Part shown: positions 24,850 to 33,915 of the stretch, piece after piece
How the letters are laid out: the number at the start of each line of letters is the position of its first letter
Numbering within the stretch: the stretch's first letter is position 1
Origin: an uncultured Cohaesibacter sp.
GTDB lineage: Bacteria; Pseudomonadota; Alphaproteobacteria; Rhizobiales; Cohaesibacteraceae
Assembly (NCBI RefSeq): GCF_963676485.1
Contig: NZ_OY781114.1
Coordinates: forward strand, 806,001-870,000
DNA: 64,000 nucleotides
Direction: 5' to 3'
Made by a program: the position numbers and the translations under genes
The notes under the pieces: generated by a model
What the model saw: only the letters and a program-made list of their open reading frames with translations
What the model was told of the DNA's origin: nothing
The model's database searches: none

Positions 24850-25764
24850 ATGACACTGGATGACCTTCGCCAAGAAATTTGGGAGTCCTATGCGGACCTC
24901 TCTCCCCAGATGAAGGTTGCCGCCTCCTATATATTGGAGAATCCGGCTGACGTTGCCTTCAAATCGGTGCGCCAGTTGGCAAAGGCTGCCGATGTTCATC
25001 CTTCAACGGTGGTGCGTTTGGCACAGGTGGTCGGCTTCTCGACATTCGAGCCGTTCCGGGCCGTTTTCCAGCAAGGCGTGCAAGCACGCGACGTGCGCTT
25101 TGAAGATCGCGCAGCAGCGCTCCAGCAAGATGGCCGCTGGGATGGAGAATCCGACATCTTCTTTGAAATCGGCAAAGCGACCCTTGGGAATCTGGCCAGC
25201 CTGTTCCAACCAGACACGCAAAAGGCCGTACAGCGCATCGCCCAAGCCATTCTTGACGCCAACCGTGTCTATGTATCCGGCTATCGGTCGTCCTTCGCCT
25301 TTGCCCACTATCTCGCTTATGCGGGGCAGATCGCCATGCCCAAAATCCAGCTTCTGGAAAGTCCGGACGGATCGCATTTTGATGTTCTGGGGCAAGCGAA
25401 CGAAAAGGATCTCATCATCCTGTTCACCTTTGCCCCTTACGCATCGGAAGGCGGACGATTGCTGACGGTAGCCAAGAAACGGGGCTGCAAGATCGTCGCC
25501 ATCACAGATACCATGTCCTCTCCAGCCGTGCCTTTTGCCAATATGGGACTGTTCGTTCCCATGACCGGCCCGCAGTTGCTGCCATCGCTGGTACCAGCCG
25601 CATCGGCCTGTGAACTCATTCTGGCCGAATGCACCCGCCTTGGCGGATCTGTTGTGGTGGACAATCTACGCCGCTTCCGCGATCAGGTACATGCGGTAGA
25701 GGGCTATCTCAGCCCGCTGGAGCCGGCTGAGGACATTGAAGACGAAGAGCTCTTCGACGCCTGA
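24850..25764 (+). CDS. MurR/RpiR-family regulator with SIS domain
   Basis: This 304-residue regulator has an N-terminal RpiR HTH (SPQMKVAASYILENPADVAF, then VRQLAKAADVHPSTVVRLAQ) and a SIS domain from about residue 125, with VYVSGYRSSFAFAHYLA and the sugar-phosphate loop region LIILFTFAPYASEGG. Such regulators sense sugar phosphates. The ATG at 24850 sits 8 bases after AAGAGA; the ATG at 24835 is the alternative. It is divergent from the BKACE-like gene and followed by the DegT-like gene on the same strand. Its target is unknown. Confidence 0.9.
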   Translation: MTLDDLRQEIWESYADLSPQMKVAASYILENPADVAFKSVRQLAKAADVHPSTVVRLAQVVGFSTFEPFRAVFQQGVQARDVRFEDRAAALQQDGRWDGESDIFFEIGKATLGNLASLFQPDTQKAVQRIAQAILDANRVYVSGYRSSFAFAHYLAYAGQIAMPKIQLLESPDGSHFDVLGQANEKDLIILFTFAPYASEGGRLLTVAKKRGCKIVAITDTMSSPAVPFANMGLFVPMTGPQLLPSLVPAASACELILAECTRLGGSVVVDNLRRFRDQVHAVEGYLSPLEPAEDIEDEELFDA

Positions 25765-25928
25765 GAGGCGCGCACCTGACCGACTGCAAAACAACTTTTT
25801 CTTAACCAACCGAGCTAAAGACTGGGGCCAGAAACTGTCTTCAGTCATTCTTTTCGTGGCGAATTAACCGCTTGTTGCGCTCTGGCCATTTAGCCTTGAT
25901 GGCACAGGTCTAAACGTCAGGCGCAGTC

Positions 25929-27104
25929 ATGATAAAAAGAACAAACGCATCGGATGAGCATATTTCAACCCCTCTGCATGAAGGCATCGTCAGTGCCCAG
26001 CATGCAGGAGCCTTCGCGGATGCCGCGCATAATACCCATCCGGCAGCCAGCCTTGGTGCGCCTAGCGGCAGGGAAACGGCACGCTCCATCCTGAAGCGCC
26101 ACTTCAAGGATGCTCATATCCATTACGGGGCCGGTTGGTCTAGCGCTCTTTATACAGCACTGCTCGCCTGTCACGTTTCACCCGGCGACGAGGTTATCAT
26201 TCCGGCGCTGGCTCCCGCGGGCATCATGCATGCCATATTGCTGGCAAAGGCACGGCCGGTTCTGGTCGACGTCCGCGCGGACACCAAACTCATTGATCAT
26301 GATGCTGTGATGGAAGCGATTACCGAGCACACACGGTGTGTTGTCCTTTGTCATCTTTATGGGCAGGTTACATCCCATGAAGCATTGCATGCGCAACTGG
26401 CCGCCCGCGCCATTGCCCTGATCGAAGATGGCTCTGATGCCTTCCTGTCATTGGGAGAAAGCGAAAGCCCGGCCGCCCATTGTGATCTTTTGGTGGGATG
26501 TCTGCCCGGCTGGCGCGACGTCGAGGGCGAATTGCCAGCTTTCATTGTTACGCGCAACCAGCAACAGAATGCGCGATTGTCCTATTGGACTGCCCAGCAT
26601 GATATTGCCGAACGCCTGTTCCAGACAGTCGAGCCCGAGGCTGAAGAAGCCCCCTATGTCGATCTGGTCGGGCAACTGACAGACAGTCAGGACCGCTACT
26701 TTCAGGAGAATATTAGTTATAGCCTGAATACTCAATCTGCCATCCAGAAACAGGTGGCTCTCTATGATGAAGCCTTGTCACAAATGGGGCTAAAAACGCT
26801 TACTCATTCTGAAAATTGCGTCAGGATATTACAGAGTTATCCGATTTGTCTGGAGCCATTCCAAAGAGCAGCGCTGTTCGACATCCTCTATAAGAAGGGC
26901 TTCCAGATATGCCAAAGTTACCGCAATCTCGGGCAGTTGAAATTCTTTTTCCCACAAGAATCAGTTGGTATTTTCCCGAATGCAGCGAACTGGAGCGGGG
27001 GTGCAATCAGTTTACCCACAGGCAATCACCTGTCTGGTCGCGAGCAAAAACAAATGATCACCACAATTGAACAGTTTAAGAGGGCTACGGCTGAATCGGC
27101 CTAA
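25929..27104 (+). CDS. DegT/DnrJ/EryC1-fold protein lacking the PLP lysine
   Basis: This 391-residue protein follows the sugar aminotransferase family from end to end: a GWSSALYTALLA loop, SPGDEVIIPALAPAGIMHAI, RPVLVDVRADT, VVLCHLYGQV and the PLP-binding aspartate in LIEDGSDAF. The segment that should hold the Schiff-base lysine (SFxxxKxxxxGEGG in the family) reads LVGCLPGWRDVEGELPAF and has none. It is therefore either a non-catalytic relative or uses another chemistry. Usual sugar-biosynthesis partners are missing; its neighbours are an RpiR regulator and a TetR regulator. GC content drops towards its 3' end. Confidence 0.75.
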   Translation: MIKRTNASDEHISTPLHEGIVSAQHAGAFADAAHNTHPAASLGAPSGRETARSILKRHFKDAHIHYGAGWSSALYTALLACHVSPGDEVIIPALAPAGIMHAILLAKARPVLVDVRADTKLIDHDAVMEAITEHTRCVVLCHLYGQVTSHEALHAQLAARAIALIEDGSDAFLSLGESESPAAHCDLLVGCLPGWRDVEGELPAFIVTRNQQQNARLSYWTAQHDIAERLFQTVEPEAEEAPYVDLVGQLTDSQDRYFQENISYSLNTQSAIQKQVALYDEALSQMGLKTLTHSENCVRILQSYPICLEPFQRAALFDILYKKGFQICQSYRNLGQLKFFFPQESVGIFPNAANWSGGAISLPTGNHLSGREQKQMITTIEQFKRATAESA

Positions 27105-27217
27105 AAGTGCTACGCAATTATACTTATCTTCAAACTTTCTTTCTGTAATATGCCAATAACATCAAATATCTGGCGTAATTTTTGGTATTTTTCCATTCTA
27201 GACATGCAAAACCAATT

Positions 27218-27252
27218 GCATAGATTTAATAATATTATGCATAGGATTAATA
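27218..27252 (+). repeat. Direct repeat upstream of the TetR gene
   Basis: GCATAGATTTAATA at 27218-27231 and GCATAGGATTAATA at 27239-27252 differ at two positions and start 21 bases apart. The two-turn spacing suggests a protein-binding site, but its partner is unknown. Confidence 0.4.
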
Positions 27253-27291
27253 AAATTTTTGACCTGATATTTTTCTCCATTCCGTACAATC

Positions 27292-27307
27292 TACTAATGT
27301 ATTAGTA
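27292..27307. promoter_or_regulatory. Probable TetR operator
   Basis: TACTAAT-GT-ATTAGTA is a perfect 7-base inverted repeat, two bases after a TACAAT -10-like element and 113 bases before the start of the TetR gene. Its position over the expected transcription start fits autorepression. Confidence 0.55.
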
Positions 27308-27420
27308 CGACTTGTCCTAAATTTTATTGGTCAATATTGTTGCTCCCCCTGCAATTGAGAGGTAACTTTTATATTTATAGTAGTTACAACTTGTCGAAAC
27401 GCATGACCTAGGGGGGTATG

Positions 27421-28080
27421 ATGGGCCGACCTAAAGAATTCGACTCAGAAACTGTACTTGAAGCCGCGACTAATTGCTTTTGGGCCGATGGCATCGTGCG
27501 TACATCTATCAGTTCTTTGGTAGACGCGATGAAAATACAACGATCGAGCTTCTACAATAGTTTTGGATCTCGAGAAGGTATTCTTACAACAGTTCTTGAT
27601 CGATATCTTGAAATCTCACCTTTGAAAGAGCTGATCAAGAGTGGACCCGTTGAGGATGATCAGCAACCGGACCTCGTTTTGGTGGATCTCATCCTCGATT
27701 TCAGCCATTTCCTTGCAGAACAAGGGCGCGGACGTGGCTGCCTGATCTTTAATGGCCTGAGCGAGCTGAATGCCGAGGATGCCCAATCCTACGAAATCTT
27801 TCAGGATCAATATGCAAGCCTGACAGCAGGCTTGTCGCGGCTTATAGAGCGGATCAAACAGGAAAGCCCCAATAAGGAGGATCTAGGTCGCTTGAGTGTG
27901 CATCATGTTATGGCCATTCTGATTGGTCTTGCGCACTATTCCAAGCTCGATTCTTCGGAAAACAGGCTCGCCATGATCGGATTGGATCAATTGTCCGGTC
28001 TATCGCCTCACTTTGCCGCCCTGATAGACCGCGAAGTGCGTTCAAGGGACATATCGGATGGTGTGCTCCTAAGGGCCTAA
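27421..28080 (+). CDS. TetR-family regulator
   Basis: This 219-residue TetR regulator starts with the common MGRPKEFDSETVLEAATNCF, and its HTH recognition helix lies in MKIQRSSFYNSFGSREGILT. The C-terminal domain has a glycine- and cysteine-containing stretch, QGRGRGCLIFNGLSE, seen in the TetR subgroup that includes regulators of electrophile and quinone responses. Two ATG codons are adjacent; I chose 27421 after GGGGGG. There is no adjacent target gene on the same strand other than the helicase after 300 bases, so it may mainly control itself or distant genes. Confidence 0.9.
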   Translation: MGRPKEFDSETVLEAATNCFWADGIVRTSISSLVDAMKIQRSSFYNSFGSREGILTTVLDRYLEISPLKELIKSGPVEDDQQPDLVLVDLILDFSHFLAEQGRGRGCLIFNGLSELNAEDAQSYEIFQDQYASLTAGLSRLIERIKQESPNKEDLGRLSVHHVMAILIGLAHYSKLDSSENRLAMIGLDQLSGLSPHFAALIDREVRSRDISDGVLLRA

Positions 28081-28387
28081 TCGCTTCCGGCTTCTCAAGA
28101 CAGCTAAAGCCCCTTGATCGCCAGAGTTGCACAAGGGGGCTTTAGCCATTCCCTTTCACACCCCTCCACTTTTGCCAGCCTTAATCATGTAGAAGACTGG
28201 CACGATCTATCCATAGATCCTTACAAAGTCATCCAATCGACTTGATATTTTGCCTGAGCTTGGACAGTCTTGGCCCAATCAGACACGAATCCGTCAAAGT
28301 GATTCCATACAGGATTTCATGAAGAAAGAAGCTGCCGCGCCAAAACACAGGCGAATACGGCGGCTTTGCGTTTGTTGCGAGGCAGGA
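28081..28387. other. Intergenic region before the helicase
   Basis: Besides the hairpin at 28103-28147 nothing is recognised. The helicase frame is open back to 28250, but that extension looks unlike the family. Confidence 0.5.
28103..28147 (+). terminator. Possible terminator after the TetR gene
   Basis: GCTAAAGCCCCTTG pairs with CAAGGGGGCTTTAGC around a 15-base loop, with one bulged G. It lies 23 bases after the stop, but no clear T-run follows. Confidence 0.5.
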
Positions 28388-29497
28388 ATGGACTGGTCAC
28401 CACAGCAGGATGCGGCGCTCAAAGCGGTCGATAACTGGATCAAGCGCGGCGATGACCCGATCTTTCGCCTCTTTGGCTATGCCGGAACGGGCAAGACCAC
28501 GCTGGCGCGCCATCTCGCCGAAGGCATTAGCGGCAGCGTGTTGTTTGGCGCTTTCACAGGCAAGGCAGCGCAGGTGTTGCGTCAAAAGGGATGCGCGGGT
28601 GCCAGCACCATCCACGCGATGATCTATCGGCCAGACACCCGCGATGACGAGGAGCGCGATGAAGACGTGCCTGCCTTCGTTATCAATCGCGATAGTCCGG
28701 CCCATGATGCTGATCTCATCATCATCGATGAATGCTCCATGGTAGACGAGATGCTGGGCTCGGACCTGCTTTCCTTTGGCAAACCGGTGCTTGTTCTAGG
28801 GGACCCGGCGCAGTTGCCTCCTGTTTCGGGCGGAGGCTATTTCACCGATGACGAGCCGGATATCATGCTGACGGAAATTCACCGGCAGGCACAGGACAAC
28901 CCGATCATTCGTCTGGCTCAAGACGTGCGCGAAGGCAGAACGCCAGATTATGGCGACTATGGTGCGGTGCAAGTGATCGGCCGCCGTGGCCTTGAAACCG
29001 AACAGGTGCTGGAAGCCGATCAGGTGCTCGTCGGGCGGAACATGACCCGCCAGAAATACAACAAGCGCCTTCGTGAGCTGAAGGAATTTGAAGGCCCCTA
29101 TCCACGAGTGGGGGACAAACTCGTGTGCCTGCGCAACAATCACCAGAAAGGCCTGCTGAATGGCGGTATCTGGATTGTCGACAAGGTTACGAGCCGTACC
29201 GGCAAGGATATCAAACTCCGCGTCTCACCCGAGCTGGGGCACGAGCTATCTGGTCGGGTCGCGCTGAAGATCCCCAAAATGCTCTTTGAAGAGCATGAGG
29301 GAGAAATTCCCTGGACTGTACGCAAGAAAGGCGATGCCTTTGACTATGGCTACGCCCTGACGGTGCATAAGGCACAGGGCTCCCAATGGAACAATGTGAT
29401 GTTGTTTGACGAGAGCTGGGCCTTTCGCGACCACAGGGCTCGCTGGCTGTATACGGGCGTTACGCGCGCCGCAGAAAGCCTGACAATCGTACGATAG
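28388..29497 (+). CDS. ATP-dependent RecD-like DNA helicase
   Basis: This 369-residue superfamily 1 helicase resembles RecD2/Dda-type proteins encoded by bacteria and phages. Walker A reads GYAGTGKTTLARHLA, motif II reads LIIIDECSMVDE, motif III GDPAQLPPV, and the C-terminal UvrD_C_2 part has YALTVHKAQGSQW and TGVTRAAESL. It begins directly with the N-terminal Q-motif-like WSPQQDAALKAV, which supports the ATG at 28388. It stands alone, so its role in repair or replication restart is inferred from the family. It is convergent with a receiver-domain gene 15 bases away. Confidence 0.9.
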   Translation: MDWSPQQDAALKAVDNWIKRGDDPIFRLFGYAGTGKTTLARHLAEGISGSVLFGAFTGKAAQVLRQKGCAGASTIHAMIYRPDTRDDEERDEDVPAFVINRDSPAHDADLIIIDECSMVDEMLGSDLLSFGKPVLVLGDPAQLPPVSGGGYFTDDEPDIMLTEIHRQAQDNPIIRLAQDVREGRTPDYGDYGAVQVIGRRGLETEQVLEADQVLVGRNMTRQKYNKRLRELKEFEGPYPRVGDKLVCLRNNHQKGLLNGGIWIVDKVTSRTGKDIKLRVSPELGHELSGRVALKIPKMLFEEHEGEIPWTVRKKGDAFDYGYALTVHKAQGSQWNNVMLFDESWAFRDHRARWLYTGVTRAAESLTIVR

Positions 29498-29512
29498 GCA
29501 AACTGACTCGTC

Positions 29513-30031
29513 TTAAGCGAAAGCTGTTGGTACGGAAACGCCGGACTGTCCGAGATCGGCGGTCCCATCGCCAGCGCGTCGCGTGACAGATTCCCTTGGT
29601 GCAGGGCCATAATAATTGTCGGTGCGCACAAAGGGGCGATCCATCGAAGTGGCAGCCACGATCCTGAGATACATATCCTTGGCGGAGAATGGCTTGCGCA
29701 GGAATTCATGCACGCCAAGCTGCTTGGCTTCCATGATGCGGTGCTTCTCGGCGTAGGACGATATCATGATAATCGGAACCGTTCCCATCGGGTGGTTCGG
29801 GTTGCGCACCAGACGCACCAATTCAGGACCATCCAGAATGGGCAGAACCCAGTCTATGATCAATAGATCAGGGGAGAGCTGCTCGAGCTTTTCAAGGCCA
29901 ACGCCACCATCTTCCGCTTCGAAGATTTCGCGGACTCCAAGCCCCTGCAAAATGGTACGAATAATCGTGCGCATATACGCACTATCTTCGATGACCAGTA
30001 CTCTCAAAGCCGAAAGAACAGTTACAGGCAT
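29513..30031 (-). CDS. CheY-like single-domain response regulator
   Basis: This 172-residue protein is a receiver domain with a C-terminal tail of about 45 residues and no output domain. The acidic pocket is in LVIEDSAYMRTIIRTIL, the phospho-acceptor Asp in LLIIDWVLPILDG, the Thr/Ser switch in IIMISSYAE and the Lys in LRKPFSAKDMYLRI. GGAG lies 7 bases before the ATG. The tail is polar and of unknown role. No kinase gene is adjacent; the PdhS-like kinase or a remote hybrid kinase could phosphorylate it, but this is inference. Confidence 0.9.
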   Translation of the reverse strand: MPVTVLSALRVLVIEDSAYMRTIIRTILQGLGVREIFEAEDGGVGLEKLEQLSPDLLIIDWVLPILDGPELVRLVRNPNHPMGTVPIIMISSYAEKHRIMEAKQLGVHEFLRKPFSAKDMYLRIVAATSMDRPFVRTDNYYGPAPRESVTRRAGDGTADLGQSGVSVPTAFA

Positions 30032-30209
30032 ATAAAACTCCGCACCCGCGATCCTCGGTATGGATATACGGATAGATCAACAGTGCTAAAAGTGTAAATG
30101 CAAAGCGTTTATGAATCTTTACTAGGCTCCCCGTGCAAGAATGCTTACGTTCCTCATGGAGAGCGGAATCATCCGACGTGGCTTGTTGATCCAGACAGGC
30201 ACGTCCAGA

Positions 30210-31796
30210 TCAAGCCGTCTGCTCTGCCCCTGCCTCGGCCCTCTCTCCTTTTTGTGCGGCGGCTCTTTCCTTTGCCACTTTGCGCTTGGCAAAGAAGAGC
30301 ATTCCCCGCAAAGCAGCCAGATAGAACCCGGCATGCAAGACACCCCAGACTTCCTTGAAGAAATATTTAGGATAGAAGACAAAGAAAGGCTCTATGGGAA
30401 GGCCGGGTCGGCGCAGTTTTCGGTTGCGATAGCGCCCTGAGCCGACTTCATAGACACCCGTGCCGCCAACACGATAGCCAAGGGTCAAGCCGACCGTCCA
30501 TGCAAAATTGGTGACCGATTTGGTCGGGTTGCGCAGGCCTTGCAGCATGATGGCCCAAGCGCGGCGCAGGGAATAGACTTTGGGCACGATGCGTGGTGTC
30601 AGGCTCTTGAGTGATTTTTTATCGAGCGTGTCGTGATTGAAGACGAAATGGCCCAGATCATAATTGTTCAGATCCGGATCCATATAGGTTCCCTTCTCAT
30701 CCAAACGCTTGTGATCAACAGAACCCGGCAGCGGTGTCAGAACCGAGATGGTAAAGATCTCGCCTGCATATTCACGCAGCAAGGTGTCGACATTGCTTAA
30801 AATTCGCTCTTCTGTTTCTCCGGGGAAGCCTATAATAAAGCCCGAGATGGTAACGGCGCCCGCCTTGTACCATGAGCTGAACATATCCCGCACATTGGCC
30901 GCGCGGTTGTGCTTCTTGCCTGCTGCCTTGATGATTTCCGGATCAATGGATTCAAGACCGATGAACACATCCGTGACCCCGGCTGCGGTGGCTTTTTCGA
31001 TGAATCGAGGGATCTTGTAGGCGACAGTGTCTGCCTCGATAATCAATTCATAGCGCACTTTATGTTTGCGACGCATTTCGATCAGCTTATCAAAGACCTC
31101 TTCCCAGCGCTTATTGCGCGCGATGTTGTCATCAGAAAGGAAGAATGACTTTACGCCCTTGCACGCATAGTCCAGCACATAGTCCGCAATCACCTGTGGG
31201 TCGCGCATCTGCATTTCCACCCCTTGCGTGTTGGGGATACAGCAGAAGGTGCATCGGAAAGGACAGCCACGGCTGGTCTCAATCGGCACGATGCCAGTAA
31301 AGCTCTTCTTGATCGTGTCAACATCATAGGCTGGCATTGGCGCCGCGCTCAGATCCGGCAGGTCTCTGAGATAGTCGTAAACCGGCTTCAGCGCATTCTC
31401 ATGCAAGTCTTTCAGGAGATCATCCAAATGCCCTTCAGCCTGCCCGACAAACAGCGAGGCCCCCATGTCGAGGGCATCCTGCAAGCCGTAGTCATTGCCT
31501 TTGAACAACGCCTTGATACCGTTTATGTGGACCCCGCCGATCACCACAGGAATATCATGGGCACGAAACAGGCGGGCCAAATCAAGCGCCCGCGGAAAGA
31601 AAGCGCTCAGGACACCGGTTAGAAAAACCGCGCCGTTGCCCGCCTCCCTGATCCGGGCGACGATGCCTTCTATCGGCACGGGTCCGAAAATCTCGTAATG
31701 ATCTTCACGTGAAATCGGCTCGCCATCGCCCAATATATTGCGCTCGTTGCAATCTAGCAGCAGGGCCTTGATAGCCGCTTGCGCCTGGGTGACCAT
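30210..31796 (-). CDS. B12-binding-type radical SAM protein
   Basis: This 528-residue protein has an N-terminal Rossmann-like domain of the B12-binding kind (about residues 10-140), without a visible DxHxxG motif, and a radical SAM domain with the cluster motif C178-x3-C182-x2-C185 (SRGCPFRCTFCCIPN). The GFIIGFPGETEERI segment is typical of radical SAM enzymes. The C-terminal 150 residues are basic and contain a hydrophobic stretch (GVLHAGFYLAALRGMLFFAK) that may touch the membrane. HpnP-like hopanoid or tetrapyrrole enzymes share this layout, but the substrate cannot be told from sequence. Confidence 0.85.
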   Translation of the reverse strand: MVTQAQAAIKALLLDCNERNILGDGEPISREDHYEIFGPVPIEGIVARIREAGNGAVFLTGVLSAFFPRALDLARLFRAHDIPVVIGGVHINGIKALFKGNDYGLQDALDMGASLFVGQAEGHLDDLLKDLHENALKPVYDYLRDLPDLSAAPMPAYDVDTIKKSFTGIVPIETSRGCPFRCTFCCIPNTQGVEMQMRDPQVIADYVLDYACKGVKSFFLSDDNIARNKRWEEVFDKLIEMRRKHKVRYELIIEADTVAYKIPRFIEKATAAGVTDVFIGLESIDPEIIKAAGKKHNRAANVRDMFSSWYKAGAVTISGFIIGFPGETEERILSNVDTLLREYAGEIFTISVLTPLPGSVDHKRLDEKGTYMDPDLNNYDLGHFVFNHDTLDKKSLKSLTPRIVPKVYSLRRAWAIMLQGLRNPTKSVTNFAWTVGLTLGYRVGGTGVYEVGSGRYRNRKLRRPGLPIEPFFVFYPKYFFKEVWGVLHAGFYLAALRGMLFFAKRKVAKERAAAQKGERAEAGAEQTA

Positions 31797-32411
31797 AACC
31801 GGACGCTTCCATTACTGAACATAGCCGTCGGTATCATAACGCGAAGGTGTTATAAGTGCGATATGAAGAGCCATTCTACTTCTCCCCCAAGAAAGTAAAA
31901 ACGTATCTTACAAACCAATATTACTTACATATTATATTTTACACGACCCTATTGTTCACTAAACCATAACATTGTCAAATTTCTGAAAGTGTTTCAATTC
32001 TTATACATTTGTATTACATGTTACCGACCAACTCAAAGCAATGGCTCCCATATGCAACTAAGGCGAAAGCGCATCGGCCCACCCTATGGCATTGGTGAAA
32101 AGAGAAGTTTGGAGCCATTCCAAGGATGACAAAGATGCTAAGTTATACCAAGGCAGTAGACGCCCTATGTTCGATGGCCAAGATGACTGTTAGCTTACCG
32201 CTGCCTTAACAATTTGTAAGCCAAGCAACAATTGACAAATCTCAACGCCTCGGCGCAAAGTGTCGTGCAAAAGTCAGACCTGTAGAAAAAAGGACCAGGG
32301 CCTGATACAAGAATCAATAAATGGCCCATTCCGACCAGCAAGCAAGGCCAAGACCTAAGAGACCGACCGGTTCGCTTACTTTGGACCAGAAACAAGCGGA
32401 TATCAGTGATA
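31797..32411. other. Intergenic region upstream of hemA
   Basis: This 615-base AT-rich region shows no confident gene. It must hold the hemA promoter. A half-match to an FNR site at 32304-32317 is too weak to call, and a 25-codon frame at 32052-32129 is likely chance. Confidence 0.5.
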
Positions 32412-33689
32412 ATGCAGTATCTTGATTTTTTTGAAAGCGCCGTATCTTCCCTCAAGGAAGAGAAACGCTACCGTATCTTTGCCGACCTCGAGCGGCAGGC
32501 AGGACGATTTCCGCACGCCATCTGGCGCGCCGACAATGGATTGGAACGCGAAATCCTCGTCTGGTGCTCCAATGATTATCTGGGGATGGGACAGCATCCC
32601 AATGTGATCGACGCAATGAGCGAAACGGCACAGAAAATGGGAACCGGCGCTGGTGGTACACGCAACATTTCCGGCACCAACCATCCGCTTGTCCAGCTCG
32701 AAGCCGAGCTGGCCGATCTGCACCACAAGGAGGCATCTCTGGTCTTTACCTCCGGGTTCGTATCGAATGAAGCGGCGATCTCCACAATCGCAAAGCTGCT
32801 GCCAAACTGCCTTATCCTGTCTGATGAACTCAACCATGCCTCGATGATTGCCGGGGTCAAGAATTCCGGCATGCAGAAGCAGGTCTTCCGCCATAACGAC
32901 ATGGAGCATCTGGAAGAATTGCTTGCGACCGCTGGCAAGGATCGCGCCAAGTTGATCGTCTTTGAGTCGGTCTATTCGATGGATGGCGATGTGGCCCCGA
33001 TCAAGGAAATCTGCGATCTGGCCGACAAATATAGCGCGATGACCTATATCGATGAAGTGCATGCCGTTGGCATGTATGGCCAACGCGGCGCAGGCATTGC
33101 AGAGCGCGAAGGGCTGATGGATCGCATCGATATCATTGAAGGGACATTGGCCAAGGCTTTCGGCACGCTGGGCGGTTATATCACCGGCAAAGCAGCCGTC
33201 ATAGATGCCGTGCGGTCCTATGCGCCGGGCTTTATTTTCACCACAGCCATGCCGCCAGCCATTGCAGCGGCTGCCTGTTGTTCCGTTCGCCATCTGAAAG
33301 AAAGCCAGAGCGAACGTGACGGTCAACAGCGTCAGGCGGCACGCACCAAAGAGGTCCTGTCCAACGCAGGCCTGCCGGTGATGCCATCAGACACCCACAT
33401 CGTTCCGCTTTTCGTGGGCGACCCAGACCTGTGCAAGCAGGCCTCCGATATTCTTCTGGATACCCACGGCATCTATATCCAGCCGATCAATTACCCAACC
33501 GTACCACGCGGCACAGAACGCCTGCGCATCACGCCGACCCCGTTCCATGACGACAAGCTGGTCGATAGCCTCTGCGAAGCGCTTAAAACAGTTTGGGCTC
33601 AACTCGATTTGCCTATGATCGAGCCCGGTACATTTCATGACCTGACCAAGCAGCCAGAGCAACAGGTTTTTCAGGCCGTTGGCGGCTAA
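32412..33689 (+). CDS. hemA: 5-aminolevulinate synthase
   Basis: This 425-residue PLP enzyme condenses glycine and succinyl-CoA to 5-aminolevulinate, the start of haem synthesis in alphaproteobacteria. It opens with the typical [20 protein letters not shown], has the glycine loop [12 protein letters not shown], the PLP aspartate region [12 protein letters not shown] and the PLP lysine in [13 protein letters not shown]. Its length is right for bacterial ALAS. The ATG at 32412 is preferred over the GTG two codons earlier. The gene is monocistronic, ended by a clear terminator, and its product feeds the cbb3 oxidase and hemN pathway encoded nearby. Confidence 0.96.
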   Translation: MQYLDFFESAVSSLKEEKRYRIFADLERQAGRFPHAIWRADNGLEREILVWCSNDYLGMGQHPNVIDAMSETAQKMGTGAGGTRNISGTNHPLVQLEAELADLHHKEASLVFTSGFVSNEAAISTIAKLLPNCLILSDELNHASMIAGVKNSGMQKQVFRHNDMEHLEELLATAGKDRAKLIVFESVYSMDGDVAPIKEICDLADKYSAMTYIDEVHAVGMYGQRGAGIAEREGLMDRIDIIEGTLAKAFGTLGGYITGKAAVIDAVRSYAPGFIFTTAMPPAIAAAACCSVRHLKESQSERDGQQRQAARTKEVLSNAGLPVMPSDTHIVPLFVGDPDLCKQASDILLDTHGIYIQPINYPTVPRGTERLRITPTPFHDDKLVDSLCEALKTVWAQLDLPMIEPGTFHDLTKQPEQQVFQAVGG

Positions 33690-33726
33690 ACTGCACTTGT
33701 AGGATTACAGGTGATCAAGCCACATG

Positions 33727-33760
33727 AAGCACCATTTGCCTCGCGCAATGGTGCTTTTTC
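33727..33760 (+). terminator. Terminator of hemA
   Basis: AAGCACCATT pairs with AATGGTGCTT around a 10-base loop and is followed by TTTCTTT. It lies 38 bases after the stop codon. Confidence 0.85.
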
Positions 33761-33840
33761 TTTGCATGGAAACCTCTCCCTCGCTTTAAACAGACCATAT
33801 GTAAAAATCGCGAAATACAAATGTAGCGATAGCCATATAT

Positions 33841-33863
33841 TTCCAATTTTTTTACAATTGGAA
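33841..33863. repeat. Inverted repeat before the secreted protein gene
   Basis: TTCCAATT and AATTGGAA form a perfect 8-base inverted repeat with a 7-base spacer, overlapped by a second one, ACAATT-GGA-AATTGT. It lies 53 bases before the small secreted protein start, so it could be an operator or a leader hairpin. Confidence 0.5.
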
Positions 33864-33915
33864 ATTGTTTTAAATATTTAAAGCCATCTGACTGCAAATA
33901 ATTGGAGTGGAGGAA

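Larger units (their letters stand above)
27105..27420. other. AT-rich region with TetR operator
   Basis: This 316-base region is very AT-rich. It holds a direct repeat at 27218-27252 and the palindrome at 27292-27307, directly after a TACAAT -10-like hexamer (27285-27290). A smaller inverted repeat GTAACT...AGTTAC follows within the leader. No gene is seen. Confidence 0.55.

Noticed and set aside
32052..32129. 25-codon frame MQLRRKRIGPPYGIG...
   Set aside because: It resembles the start of an excisionase-type HTH only superficially, has no ribosome site and ends at once.
32304..32317. FNR-like site upstream of hemA
   Set aside because: Only one half of GATAC-AAGA-ATCAA fits TTGAT-N4-ATCAA; too weak to claim microaerobic control of hemA.
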